Positions 15,422 to 24,559 of a stretch of 64,000 nt of DNA are shown here, in pieces. Every line of letters starts with the position of its first letter. Position 1 is the stretch's first letter. A program made the translations under genes and the position numbers. Origin of the DNA: Clostridiales bacterium (lineage in GTDB: Bacteria > Bacillota > Clostridia > Christensenellales > Borkfalkiaceae); contig SVII01000004.1 in the NCBI GenBank assembly GCA_015069605.1, positions 1-64,000 on the forward strand, read 5' to 3'. The notes under the pieces were generated by a model. It was not told where the DNA came from. It saw nothing but the letters and a program-made list of their open reading frames with translations, and did no database searches.

Positions 15422-16794
15422 ATTAAACAAATCCCTTCTTTGATTTTTGCAACGTTTATTTCTACTTCTTTTGCAAAACCTGCGTATGCAGTCAAATCTT
15501 CACCCCATATGTTTTCGTCCGACATAAACGCTTTGACGGAATTGCCGTTTGCAAAGTATTCCAAGTACGGCAAATCGTCTTTAAGCTCAATTTCCCTATT
15601 CGGTACTTTTACAATATATTTATCGCCTTGCTTGTTTATTGAGGAATACAACGCCATAAGATACGAAAAACCGATCGTCAAATTGGGGGCTATTTTGCCG
15701 TGTTCTGTGTAATAGTCCTTAAAGCTAGGTAAAACTCTTGCTTTCCATTTGGAAATAGAATTCAAAGAAATGCTGACAAGCTGGTGGTTCAAGAACGGGT
15801 TCATAAAGCGATCTTTTACGCTGTTTGCAAACACCGTCGTTGCGGCAATATCGCTGGAAACATAAGGAATAATTTCCTCTTTCAAAGTATTTTCAACGAA
15901 CGCAGAAAGTTTCTCATCCGTCATCGCGTCGTAAACTGTCACCGCCCCCAGCATAAGCCCTGCTGGAACGAGGTTGGTATGGCTACCGTTCAATACGCGC
16001 ACTTTTCTCTTTTTATAATACCCGATGTCGTTCGTAAGCACTACTTCGATATTGTGTACGCCCTCTTGAATATAATCAGTGATATTCCCCTTCTTTTCTA
16101 CCGCCCAAAGCCCGAATGGTTCGCCAATGGACACTAATTCGTCCTTTTCACCAATCAACTCTTCTAAATGCTCTTTCGTTTCTTCATCACGGGGATATCC
16201 CGATACGATGCGGTCAACAAGCGTATTACAGTAGAAATTTTGTCCGTCGTTCCACACCTTGAATGCTTCAGGCAAAGCCCAAAGTTCGATATATTTATCC
16301 ACGCATTTTTTGAGTTCATCCGCATTGTTGTCAATAAGTTCTACGGGCAACAAATATAACCCGTTCAAGCCTGCTTTGAAACGTTCATAAAGGAACTTTG
16401 TTAATTTCGCTGGATAGGTAATCCCATCAAAACCGTCCATTTTGTCGTTCGCGTTATAGCAAATCCCTGCTTCCGTTGTGTTGGATACAATAATTTTCAA
16501 GTCCTTGTCTTTCGCAAGCGAGATATATTTATCATAATCAATAAACGGATCAATAACGTTTTCAAGGCTATCTACCTTATATACGTTTTCTACCGACTTG
16601 CCGTTTTCCATACCTCGAAGTACAATATGGTATTTATTTTCTTGCCTTTCAAAGCGTTCAAGCGTTCCAAATGTGATGGGTTTTACAATATTTACCGCAT
16701 ATTCTCCCTTTTCAGCTTTATTCAAAGTGTCGAAATACACGTCCACAAACGTACGCAAAAAGTTTCCTTCACCGTATTGCAATACTTTAATCAT
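15418..16794 (-). CDS. uxaB: Tagaturonate reductase (altronate oxidoreductase)
   Basis: NADH-dependent reduction of D-tagaturonate to D-altronate. It is a member of the long-chain mannitol dehydrogenase family: N-terminal QYGEGNFLRTFVDVY (nucleotide-binding region), the central SNTTEAGI, and the catalytic region KKRKVRVLNGSHTNLVP. Fructuronate reductase is the nearest alternative, but the GEGNFLR form and the pairing with uxaA support UxaB. I use the ATG at 16794 (AAGGA ten bases upstream) rather than the preceding TTG. It is the first gene of a two-gene operon, divergent from an AraC-type regulator. Confidence 0.92.
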   Translation of the reverse strand: MIKVLQYGEGNFLRTFVDVYFDTLNKAEKGEYAVNIVKPITFGTLERFERQENKYHIVLRGMENGKSVENVYKVDSLENVIDPFIDYDKYISLAKDKDLKIIVSNTTEAGICYNANDKMDGFDGITYPAKLTKFLYERFKAGLNGLYLLPVELIDNNADELKKCVDKYIELWALPEAFKVWNDGQNFYCNTLVDRIVSGYPRDEETKEHLEELIGEKDELVSIGEPFGLWAVEKKGNITDYIQEGVHNIEVVLTNDIGYYKKRKVRVLNGSHTNLVPAGLMLGAVTVYDAMTDEKLSAFVENTLKEEIIPYVSSDIAATTVFANSVKDRFMNPFLNHQLVSISLNSISKWKARVLPSFKDYYTEHGKIAPNLTIGFSYLMALYSSINKQGDKYIVKVPNREIELKDDLPYLEYFANGNSVKAFMSDENIWGEDLTAYAGFAKEVEINVAKIKEGICLI

Positions 16795-16844
16795 CAAATA
16801 AACTTCCTTTCTACTCTTTTCTTTTGGTTTTTCACCTTAATAAA

Positions 16845-16873
16845 ATAATAGCATAATTACGCTTGACTTTCAA
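16845..16873 (-). promoter_or_regulatory. Promoter of uxaBA, abutting the araC promoter
   Basis: TTGAAA, 17 bases, TATTAT on the minus strand. Its -35 overlaps by one base the -35 of the divergent plus-strand promoter. Confidence 0.55.
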
Positions 16874-16891
16874 TATAAAAAATGATAAGAT
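16863..16891 (+). promoter_or_regulatory. Promoter of the AraC-type regulator
   Basis: TTGACT, 17 bases, TAAGAT on the plus strand, about 35 bases before the start codon. Confidence 0.55.
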
Positions 16892-16926
16892 TTAATCAAA
16901 TTACATATATATTATAAGGAGAACGT

Positions 16927-17721
16927 ATGCCGTTTATTGAAATTGATAAATCCATTCGAGAGAAAGACTGGTCTATGCGCGAATTTCACTCGCACGATCA
17001 TTATGAAATCTATTTTTTAAACAAGGGCAGTCGATTCTTTTTTCTTTCAAATGCTCTATATAAAATAAACGGCCCCGCTGTTGTCGTTATACCTCCGCAT
17101 ACAGTACATAAAACGGAAGGCGGATCTTTTGAAAGATATAATATCAACGTTTCCTCTGCCTATCTTGATCCTTTTCAAAAGGAGATCCTCGAACAAAAAT
17201 CTTTGCAAATTTTAAAAATAACGGCGCAAGAAGCGAAAGCTCTTTCCGCATTGCTGGATCATGCCTATACCATCGATAAAGCGACAAAAAAGGGAGAATA
17301 TCAGCTACGCGTCTTATTTTCTTATGGGATATTTCTTTTGGATCAATCCTCCGCCTCCCATCAAACTCCGCAAGCACAATCGGAAATGGATATTCCGCCT
17401 CTTATTCTAAAAGTGCTTGATTATCTTAATGCGCATTACAGCGAAAATATCACACTAGACGGGTTAGCTGAAAAATTTTTCGTTTCAAAACCAACCCTTA
17501 TCTATAATTTCAAAAAATACACCAAACGTTCTCCTATCGATTTTTTGCTTACCGTACGCATAACGAAAGCCAAACAGTTGCTCGTGTCCACCAAACAGAG
17601 TGTTGAAATCATTGCTGATACGTGCGGTTTTTCTTCTGCAAATTATTTTGGGCTCATTTTTAAAAAAAAGGAAGGCATTTCCCCGTTGACCTATCGAAAA
17701 AATCAATTGGCAAAAATGTAA
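16927..17721 (+). CDS. AraC-family transcriptional regulator
   Basis: 264 residues. The N-terminal cupin sensor domain has the pattern REFHSHDHYEIYFLNKG and IPPHTVHKT (residues about 18-63), typical of sugar-binding AraC regulators. The C-terminal double helix-turn-helix (about 155-262) contains LDGLAEKFFVSKPTLIYNFKKY and ends with the AraC signature around IADTCGFSSANYFGLIFKKKEGISPLTYR. A perfect AAGGAG precedes the ATG. It is divergent from uxaBA with overlapping promoters, so it most likely controls uronate catabolism. The GH38 gene next to it points the other way across a shared terminator. Confidence 0.92.
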   Translation: MPFIEIDKSIREKDWSMREFHSHDHYEIYFLNKGSRFFFLSNALYKINGPAVVVIPPHTVHKTEGGSFERYNINVSSAYLDPFQKEILEQKSLQILKITAQEAKALSALLDHAYTIDKATKKGEYQLRVLFSYGIFLLDQSSASHQTPQAQSEMDIPPLILKVLDYLNAHYSENITLDGLAEKFFVSKPTLIYNFKKYTKRSPIDFLLTVRITKAKQLLVSTKQSVEIIADTCGFSSANYFGLIFKKKEGISPLTYRKNQLAKM

Positions 17722-17745
17722 TCAACTGCATATCTAAACTTTTCT

Positions 17746-17788
17746 AAAAAAAATCCTTTTCTGCGAATTTGTAGAAAAGGATTTTTTA
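17746..17788. terminator. Bidirectional terminator between araC and the GH38 gene
   Basis: AAAAAATCCTTTTCT, 8-base loop, the complementary arm and a T-run; the A/T flanks let it work from both sides. Confidence 0.7.
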
Positions 17789-17894
17789 GTAGTTATATTT
17801 TATTAATTTTTTTATTGTACATCTTAAAAGATAAAATCTTCTCTTACATCACCACAATAGATTTCTTCCGTTGCGTTATTAAGCGTCAATTTTA

Positions 17895-20393
17895 TTAAAA
17901 CTTAATGGTAATAATTTTCTTTTCCGCAAGCGTCAATTCGGTCACTTTTTCCCCACAAAGCGTTTCGCGCATATCCGTCAACTGTACTTCGCGATCAAAT
18001 TTCACTTTTCTTGCCTCATTGTACGGATTAAAAATACGAAGTACCGTTTCTCCTGCATCCGACTGTTTTAAGCAAGACGCCACGACATCGCCTTTTACCG
18101 AAACCACGCTACTACGTGCAGCCTCGCCCTTGCCATTCCCTGCAAATGCATACAATCTAGGGCGATTGAATGCATACGCACTTGCTACCGCTTCCGCTCT
18201 ATTTTCCGACGTATAGAACTCCACTGCGTACTCTGCCGTTACCGTTCGCAAACACTGTGAATCGTAGGTGTAGAAATCAAACCAGTCCCCTAAAATCCCT
18301 ACGCCGCGCACCAACGTGAGCTGTGTGTGTCCCGTTGTCATATCTACTTCATACTCGTGATTGCCGCGTACCGCCAAAATTGAACCTACGCCCTCATCAG
18401 ATAAACGTTCAACAAACTCAAACGTTCTTTGTGGATGATAAGGCGCAACCCATTTATCCCAAGGTTTATTGACACGATTGGTAATATCAAAATGCCCCGC
18501 TGAATTGTGCGTAGGATATGCGTGATCCCAAGTAAAATCCGCACGAATTCTATGATCTTTACAGGTGTTTTCAAAACGAACGGATACCTGTACGTCCTTC
18601 TTTGACGCCAAAAGGCTAACCTGGCTTTCAATCTCCACGTATTCCCCATTTTGCTGCAAAAGATGGTTTATTACACGGAATGTTACCTTGTCGCTTTCTG
18701 CGCTTTGAATAGAAATATCCCCTTCGTCTTGGAGTGTATCGTGTTGTTCTCCTTTAGGGAAAAACTCATATTCGTTGCCCTCGTCACCAATTTCCACGAA
18801 AGCGTTTTGCCCCTCTAAAACTTTGCCCGATGCTTTATCGGTTATGTTGAAAGTACCGTTTTTATTAAAGGAAACTCGCACGTATTCATTTTCCATAGAG
18901 TTTTCATCAAACGAAACCTTAGTGATTTCTGTTTTCTTACTTGACTTCACTGTTAAAACAGTACAGCAAGCTGGCGCAAACTCTCCATATATACGATAAG
19001 AAAATCTACGTACCTTATAAATTTGTCTAAATTTATCCTCCGGTAATTCGTAAATGGTTTGTTCACCAAAATCCGTTACAACCACCGAATATTCCTTGCC
19101 GTCTTTGTCAATCAAGATGGGATTTTGCGGGATTTCCTCTCCCTCTTTATAATCAACGATACATTCTACGTAATCACTAACTGTTTGTGGATAACAGTTG
19201 ACAACTACCACAGATTTTTCTGTTCCTGCAATCTTTGCGACCAAGCGTCTCCCCATTTGATCAATATAGCTTTGTGCCGTATCCAGCGTTTCCGCAAAAC
19301 GCATTTCCATCTTCGTATGCACTTCATCTACACTGCAACCGCAAATACTGTCGTGAGGATAGTTTTCCAACAGCCCCTTCCAAAGATAATGCAACATTTC
19401 GCCGTCATAACGCAATCCGTAGCCGTCAACAATCGCCGCCATAGGTTCGGCAACCGATTCCAACAAATAATTCGCGCGATAATTTTGCTGTTTTAAATAA
19501 ATTCTTGCACTCGCAGTTTCTCGCAAGGTACGAACGCCTTTGCTGTTTTCTTGACAAATCTCACCATTCCATATAGGAAAGTTGTCTTTATACGGACGCA
19601 AAACTGCCATATAATCTTCTGCAGTGGTGTGCTGTATATCGTACCCAAGTTCTTTCGCCGCAGCAAGCACGTTTGACAAATTAGCCTGTACAGGTTGATG
19701 ATCACAACCATTCAAAAGTAAAATGGCGTCTGTATTTGCGCAAGGCGCCATCGCATATAGCAAACCGCCTAAACGCTCGTCAAGAGCATCTTTATCCTCA
19801 GGTAATTCCATACCATTGGAATACCAAAAAGTAAATTGCGAGGCAAATACTTCGCTTCCATCGGGAGAAATCCATCTAAATTCCGACATACCTTCGTCTG
19901 TCTTGCCGAGATGTTCATCTTCATAGCCGTTTGGCACAGTGCCTCTACCTACAAGCGCACAATCCATGCCAAAGCTATTCAAAATTTGCGGCATTTGACC
20001 GACATTCCCAAAGGTATCGGGGAAATATCCCACCATCGTCGCATCACCATATTTTGCCGTTTCTTTCAAGCCTACCAAAACATTTCTTACATTAGATTCG
20101 CCGCTAATCAAATACTCATCTTGCAAAACGTAGAAAGGTCCAACTTTTATTCGTCCATCTGCTATCAACTTTTTTACGCGATTTTCCATAGAGGGACGCA
20201 CTTTTAAATAATCCTCTAAAACAATAATTTGACCATCCAAGTGAAAAGATTTAAATTCCGGATCCGTTTCCAGAACTTCAATCAATTTATCCATAAACTG
20301 AACGAGATTAAAATTGTGTTTTGCATGGCTTAAATACCATTCTCTATCCCAATGACTGTGAGAAACAACATATAACTTTTTATCTTTTCTCAT
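17895..20393 (-). CDS. Alpha-mannosidase, glycoside hydrolase family 38
   Basis: 832 residues. The GH38 N-terminal motif VVSHSHWDREWY supplies zinc ligands, and GYFPDTFGNVGQMPQI carries the nucleophile Asp. The C-terminal beta domains (about 450-832) are complete. There is no signal peptide, so it acts in the cytoplasm on imported mannosides, either N-glycan-derived oligosaccharides or mannosylglycerate (MngB type). No transporter or PTS gene is adjacent to tell these apart. AAGGAG precedes the ATG, and a perfect TTGACA-17-TATAAT promoter lies 80 bases upstream. It appears to be a single-gene unit. Confidence 0.92.
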   Translation of the reverse strand: MRKDKKLYVVSHSHWDREWYLSHAKHNFNLVQFMDKLIEVLETDPEFKSFHLDGQIIVLEDYLKVRPSMENRVKKLIADGRIKVGPFYVLQDEYLISGESNVRNVLVGLKETAKYGDATMVGYFPDTFGNVGQMPQILNSFGMDCALVGRGTVPNGYEDEHLGKTDEGMSEFRWISPDGSEVFASQFTFWYSNGMELPEDKDALDERLGGLLYAMAPCANTDAILLLNGCDHQPVQANLSNVLAAAKELGYDIQHTTAEDYMAVLRPYKDNFPIWNGEICQENSKGVRTLRETASARIYLKQQNYRANYLLESVAEPMAAIVDGYGLRYDGEMLHYLWKGLLENYPHDSICGCSVDEVHTKMEMRFAETLDTAQSYIDQMGRRLVAKIAGTEKSVVVVNCYPQTVSDYVECIVDYKEGEEIPQNPILIDKDGKEYSVVVTDFGEQTIYELPEDKFRQIYKVRRFSYRIYGEFAPACCTVLTVKSSKKTEITKVSFDENSMENEYVRVSFNKNGTFNITDKASGKVLEGQNAFVEIGDEGNEYEFFPKGEQHDTLQDEGDISIQSAESDKVTFRVINHLLQQNGEYVEIESQVSLLASKKDVQVSVRFENTCKDHRIRADFTWDHAYPTHNSAGHFDITNRVNKPWDKWVAPYHPQRTFEFVERLSDEGVGSILAVRGNHEYEVDMTTGHTQLTLVRGVGILGDWFDFYTYDSQCLRTVTAEYAVEFYTSENRAEAVASAYAFNRPRLYAFAGNGKGEAARSSVVSVKGDVVASCLKQSDAGETVLRIFNPYNEARKVKFDREVQLTDMRETLCGEKVTELTLAEKKIITIKF

Positions 20394-20473
20394 TATTTAT
20401 TTTCTCCTTACAAAGAAACTTTTCGAATATCAATGACACTTGAAAAGAATTCCTTATTATAATAACTATCTTT

Positions 20474-20502
20474 ATTATACTTTATTTACCATACTTTGTC
20501 AA
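20474..20502 (-). promoter_or_regulatory. Consensus promoter of the GH38 gene
   Basis: TTGACA, exactly 17 bases, TATAAT on the minus strand. Confidence 0.75.
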
Positions 20503-20713
20503 TAATAAAATTTGTTTTTATTAATGCATTTTTTGCTTGCATTTCTTTCTTTTTTACAAACGGCTGATTAAAAACACAATACAGTATCTATTGGTATATA
20601 TTTGATTATACAATAAATTTACGTTCGTCGTTTAATATGTCTTAATAGGCGATCTTTGCAAATCATAAATTCGCAAAAAAATGCTATTTAACCATAAAAT
20701 CGCAAACCTTTAC
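20503..20713. other. Intergenic stretch with no gene seen
   Basis: AT-rich sequence between the GH38 promoter and the tRNA terminator. I found no ORF with a ribosome binding site, no repeat and no further hairpin. Confidence 0.5.
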
Positions 20714-20759
20714 CAAAAAAAATAAAGGCTTTGTGTCTTTTTCACAAAACCTTTATTTT
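20714..20759 (-). terminator. Terminator after tRNA-Ser
   Basis: AAATAAAGGTTTTGTG pairs with CACAAAGCCTTTATTT (one wobble) and is followed by a T-run on the minus strand. Confidence 0.8.
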
Positions 20760-20849
20760 TGGCGCAGAGAAAGGGATTTGAACCCTTGTATACATTCCTG
20801 CATAACACGATTTCGAATCGTGCGCGTTCAACCGCTCCGCCATCTCTGC
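20760..20849 (-). tRNA. tRNA-Ser (anticodon CGA)
   Basis: 90 bases including an encoded CCA. Acceptor arms GCAGAGA and TCTCTGC pair perfectly, followed by discriminator G. The anticodon stem is CACGA/TCGTG with loop TTCGAAA, giving anticodon CGA for codon UCG. The T-arm has GGTTCAAATCC, and there is the long variable arm expected of a class II serine tRNA. A promoter (TTGCTT, 17 bases, TATAAT at 20862-20890) and a terminator flank it, so it is transcribed alone. Confidence 0.96.
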
Positions 20850-20861
20850 AATAGCTTTTAT

Positions 20862-20890
20862 ATTATATATCATTCTTCATAAAAAAGCAA
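20862..20890 (-). promoter_or_regulatory. Promoter of tRNA-Ser
   Basis: TTGCTT, 17 bases, TATAAT on the minus strand, just upstream of the mature 5' end. Confidence 0.6.
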
Positions 20891-20911
20891 CTATTTTTAT
20901 CCTCTTTTATA

Positions 20912-20946
20912 TAAAAAACAGAGCAATTTCTAAAGAAACTGCTCTG
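20912..20946 (-). terminator. Terminator of the fumarate-reduction operon
   Basis: CAGAGCA...TGCTCTG stem with extra pairing (TTTCT/AGAAA) in the loop, followed by TTTTTT on the minus strand, twelve bases after the transporter stop. Confidence 0.75.
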
Positions 20947-20957
20947 CTTGTCTTTTA

Positions 20958-22187
20958 CTATATCGGCAACAATACCATCAAGTTACACGATACTACAATC
21001 AATACCAACGCAAACGGATACGTTGCAGCATATGCGGAAGATACGTCGTCCGTGCCTGCCACTGCAATCAACGAACCCAATGCGGGAGTGCTTGTCATAC
21101 CACCCGTAATCGAACCGAGATTGTTAAAAATCGACAATTTAAATACGTATTTACCAAGCACAAAGCCCAAAACCATAGGAACAGTTGCCATGATAATACC
21201 ATATACGATATAAATCCAGTCGAATGCGGATACGAATTTCACACCGCCAGGAACGCCTGCGCCGACAAGGAAGAGCACCAAGCCGAGTTCGCGGAAGAAA
21301 TTCAACGTTTGTTTGGAAATTTTCATATCGATTTTGCCGAAGTGTCCAAAGTGACCTACAATCAAACCTGCAATCAACGTACCGCCAGAAGAACCAAAAC
21401 TGAAATAGTTTCCGCCTCCAATAGGGATTTTTACACAGCCAATCAAAAGCCCCAAAACGATTGTTACGAAGAACGGGAAGAAAGCGAATTCATCGATTTT
21501 AAAACGTTTTTTACCATCGTCAGGAATTACTACGGTGTTTGCCGCGACGAAAGATTCTCTTTCCTTTGCGATATCCACTTTCAAAATTTTTGGCATAACT
21601 TGAACGAACAATACAACGCCCAAAACACCGTACAAATAACCGATACCATAACCAGCCGTAACGTCGCCCGCAAGTTCACCTGCAGATTCTTTCGCTGCGC
21701 CGAACGCAGGAGTTGACGTAAGCGAGCCAGATAAAAGTCCCGTACCCATAGCAATATTCATATTGGGATCGAGCCAAGAAATGATAACGGTGATCGTTAC
21801 CCCCGTAAGAACAATCGCCGCGCCCATAACAACGTATGCAATCATACTCTTATTAAACGAGCGGAAAAATTTAGGGCCTGCAATCAAACCAACCGCCGTT
21901 ACGAATAACACTGTACCGATGTTGGAAATTAAACTGAACGTGGAGTTGACAGATGCGTTCCAAAACGTAATCGTTTTGTTTCCGATCTCCACTGCAGTTT
22001 CCCCTTTCTCATCGCCGCAAAGATAGAAAATAACACCTGCGACGATTGCTGTTAAAAGCACACCCGCCGTACCCAGCGATATACCTTTCACATTGATACC
22101 ACCAAGCAAAAAGCCTAATACGATAACCACGAATACAATAAATAAGGTTGTCAATAAGGCGCTCAGGGTAATACCTAAATACTCCAT
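20958..22187 (-). CDS. AspT/YidE/YbjL-family membrane transporter, candidate succinate exporter
   Basis: 409 residues from the ATG at 22187, which has GGAGG five bases upstream; the longer ORF-track start is not needed. It has about ten hydrophobic segments in two similar halves, each with a GxxxGxLTSTPAF/ALG-type motif (LLSGSLTSTPAFGAA and SITGGMTSTPALGSL). That duplication is the mark of the aspartate-alanine exchanger family. No RCK/TrkA_C domain lies between the halves. The Corynebacterium succinate exporter SucE belongs to this family. Being the last gene of an operon that makes succinate, this protein is inferred to export succinate or exchange dicarboxylates; aspartate/alanine exchange remains possible. 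Confidence 0.82.
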   Translation of the reverse strand: MEYLGITLSALLTTLFIVFVVIVLGFLLGGINVKGISLGTAGVLLTAIVAGVIFYLCGDEKGETAVEIGNKTITFWNASVNSTFSLISNIGTVLFVTAVGLIAGPKFFRSFNKSMIAYVVMGAAIVLTGVTITVIISWLDPNMNIAMGTGLLSGSLTSTPAFGAAKESAGELAGDVTAGYGIGYLYGVLGVVLFVQVMPKILKVDIAKERESFVAANTVVIPDDGKKRFKIDEFAFFPFFVTIVLGLLIGCVKIPIGGGNYFSFGSSGGTLIAGLIVGHFGHFGKIDMKISKQTLNFFRELGLVLFLVGAGVPGGVKFVSAFDWIYIVYGIIMATVPMVLGFVLGKYVFKLSIFNNLGSITGGMTSTPALGSLIAVAGTDDVSSAYAATYPFALVLIVVSCNLMVLLPI

Positions 22188-22257
22188 TATATCCTCCATA
22201 TTTTGCGAACAAAAACGCACAAAGCGTACTCCGTGCGTTTTGTTCTTTCTTTTTTAT

Positions 22258-23862
22258 TTAGTTAGCTTTTCTTCTATAATCGGGAAGCAGTTTGGGCGAG
22301 CAGACATCCGAAGAAATACCTGCTTCTTCAAGCTCTTTCTCAAATTCGTCCACGTGCGAAAGGGTGAGTTCTTTGAGTTCAACACTCTTCCACTTTTCGC
22401 CTGCTTGCTGACCTGCGTTTCTACCGAATACGATAATATCCAACAAGGAGTTACCCATCAAACGGTTCGTACCGTGGATACCGCCTACCGCTTCGCCTGC
22501 TACGTACAAGTTTTCAATGCACGTCATACCGTTTGCGCCGATATCGATACCACCGTTCTGGTAATGAAGTGTGGGATAAATCAAGATGGGTTCTTTACGA
22601 ATATCAATGCCGTATTTACCGAACATACGAAGCATTGCGGGGATACGTTTTTCAATCGTACCTTCGCCGTTCAAGATGTCGATCAGCGGCGTATCCAACC
22701 AAACGCCTTCACCGTCCGTCGTCTTGATACCGTTGCCGCGCGCTTTGCATTCACGAATAATCGAGGATGCCGTTACGTCACGCGTTTCAAGGGAATATAC
22801 AAACGCTTCGCCGTCTTTATTGACAAGCTGCGCACCGAGCGAACGTACTTTTTCGGTTACAAGCGCGCCGTAGATTTGCGTAGGTTCCGCAGCGCCCGTA
22901 GGGTGATACTGCAAAGTTTCAGGATAGAGAAGTTTTGCACCTGCTCTGTACGCCAAAACCAAACCATCTGCCGTTGCGCCGTAGTGGTTGGACGTCGGGA
23001 AACCTTGATAATGCAATCTGCCTGCACCACCCGTTGCGATAACGACGGTCTTTGCTCTTGCAATCATAATTTCCTTCGTTTCCATATTCAACAACACCGC
23101 ACCAGCAACTTTACCGTCGGTGTCTTTGATCAATTCAATCGCCGCTGTGAAATCAACAACCGTGATGCCACGATTGAACACTTCATCTCGAAGCGTACGC
23201 ATGATTTCCGAACCAGAATAGTCGCGACAAGCGTGCATACGCTTTCTAGACGTACCACCGCCGTGCGTCGTTACCATCGTACCGTCGGGTTCTTTATCGA
23301 ACATAACGCCGAGCTTGTTCAGCCATAAAATTGCTTCGGGAGCTTCGTTTACAAGCTTATACAAAAGTTCGGGCTTGTTTTTGAAATGTCCGCCGCCGAG
23401 CGCGTCAAGATAATGGGTTGCAGGGCTATCATTGGGCTTATCCGCCGCCTGAATACCGCCTTCTGCCATTGCCGTGTTTGCATCGCCCAAACGGAGTTTG
23501 GTTGCGATCATAACGTTTGCGCCGCGTTCGTGCGCTTCGATTGCAGCCGAAGAACCTGCGCCGCCACCGCCGATGACAAGCACGTCTACGTCATAATCGA
23601 TCTTGCTGAGGTCAATTTCCATATCTTTGATACGGGAATGACCCTGCAACAAATCTGCGAGTTCGTGCAACACCTTACCGCCTTTATTTTTACCAACTTT
23701 CAGCTCTTTATACGCAGTGGTGATATAGTCGGGGTGAAATTCCGCTAAAACAGCGTCTTTTTGTTCCGCCGTCATTCTTTCGTGTAATTTCTCAATACGG
23801 GAAGCGCGGCTTTCTTCTACTTTCTTCATCGATTCAAGTTGTTCTTGAGTATACTGATACAT
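22258..23862 (-). CDS. Fumarate reductase flavoprotein subunit, soluble TfrA-like
   Basis: 534 residues from the ATG at 23862 (AAGGAG six bases upstream); the ORF-track start is an upstream TTG. FAD-binding DVLVIGGGGAGSSAAIEA is followed by an AEGGIQAA segment. In E. coli FrdA the residue before T-V-A-A-E-G-G is the His that binds FAD covalently; here it is Asn (DANTAMAEGG), so FAD should be non-covalent. Substrate-site motifs HGGGTSRKR, YHPTG and HYQNGGIDI, and the C-terminal AGEAVGGIHGTNRLMGNSLLD, are intact. A roughly 90-residue N-terminal extension precedes the Rossmann fold. There is no signal peptide. It probably reduces fumarate to succinate in the cytoplasm with electrons from the Fe-S subunit next to it. 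Confidence 0.88.
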   Translation of the reverse strand: MYQYTQEQLESMKKVEESRASRIEKLHERMTAEQKDAVLAEFHPDYITTAYKELKVGKNKGGKVLHELADLLQGHSRIKDMEIDLSKIDYDVDVLVIGGGGAGSSAAIEAHERGANVMIATKLRLGDANTAMAEGGIQAADKPNDSPATHYLDALGGGHFKNKPELLYKLVNEAPEAILWLNKLGVMFDKEPDGTMVTTHGGGTSRKRMHACRDYSGSEIMRTLRDEVFNRGITVVDFTAAIELIKDTDGKVAGAVLLNMETKEIMIARAKTVVIATGGAGRLHYQGFPTSNHYGATADGLVLAYRAGAKLLYPETLQYHPTGAAEPTQIYGALVTEKVRSLGAQLVNKDGEAFVYSLETRDVTASSIIRECKARGNGIKTTDGEGVWLDTPLIDILNGEGTIEKRIPAMLRMFGKYGIDIRKEPILIYPTLHYQNGGIDIGANGMTCIENLYVAGEAVGGIHGTNRLMGNSLLDIIVFGRNAGQQAGEKWKSVELKELTLSHVDEFEKELEEAGISSDVCSPKLLPDYRRKAN

Positions 23863-23872
23863 ACGCTTCTCC

Positions 23873-24547
23873 TTATTTCTCAATTTCTCTGTGGTTATAC
23901 AGATTCTTTTGTTCTTCCAAGGGCGTGTTCATAATCGTTTCCAACGCCGCTTTGCAATCCCCTGCGTCAATTTCCGCTACGCGATTGATAAGATGCTGAC
24001 TTTCGGGAGCAATATATTTACCCGTCAATCTACGCGTCAAAAGCGCCACCTGGGGATGGGAAATCCCTGCGGGGCAACGGGAAGAACATACGCCGCACAT
24101 AACGCAGTCGAAGCTTTCTTCCGCCGCTTTTTCGTATTCGCCGCGTTGCGCATAAGCGATATACTGCATAACGTTCAATTCCTGCGTACAGCTCTTCGTA
24201 CACGCATTACAGCCGATACACGAATAAATTTCGGGATACAACTGCATCATAATTTGTTGCGTGGGTTTGATTTGATTGATGTCATACACTTGTTTTACAA
24301 GCGGGAAGAAAGGCAACGTTGCAACGTACATACCTTCTTCTACCTGCTGCTGACAAGCAAGACAGCTCTTAAGTTCTTGCTGTCCTTTGATACGATAGAT
24401 CGTGGAGCAAGCGCCACAAAAACCGTTTCTGCAGCCGCAACCACGTACAAGTTGATATCCAGCGTATTCCATCGCCTTCATAATCGTTAAACTTTCCGGC
24501 ACCTGATAACGTTTACCGAAAAGATATACATTTACCATTTTTTCCAT
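23873..24547 (-). CDS. Fumarate reductase iron-sulfur subunit, short TfrB-like
   Basis: 224 residues. An N-terminal [2Fe-2S] ferredoxin domain (CGCRNGFCGAC, then CLAC) is followed by two [4Fe-4S] motifs, CIGCNACTKSC and CVMCGVCSSRCP. This is the layout of FrdB/SdhB/TfrB electron-transfer subunits. Methanogen TfrB is about twice as long because it carries a C-terminal CCG domain that handles CoM-SH and CoB-SH; that part is missing here, and no membrane anchor gene is present. It therefore must take electrons from another soluble partner, most simply the adjacent Flx/Hdr proteins. It lies ten bases upstream of the flavoprotein gene with its own AAGGAG. Confidence 0.87.
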   Translation of the reverse strand: MEKMVNVYLFGKRYQVPESLTIMKAMEYAGYQLVRGCGCRNGFCGACSTIYRIKGQQELKSCLACQQQVEEGMYVATLPFFPLVKQVYDINQIKPTQQIMMQLYPEIYSCIGCNACTKSCTQELNVMQYIAYAQRGEYEKAAEESFDCVMCGVCSSRCPAGISHPQVALLTRRLTGKYIAPESQHLINRVAEIDAGDCKAALETIMNTPLEEQKNLYNHREIEK

Positions 24548-24559
24548 GTCTTTCTCTCC

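Noticed and set aside
22093-23328. 411-residue plus-strand ORF opposite the fumarate reductase flavoprotein
   Set aside because: Shadow of the real gene, rich in Arg and Phe with no motif or ribosome binding site.
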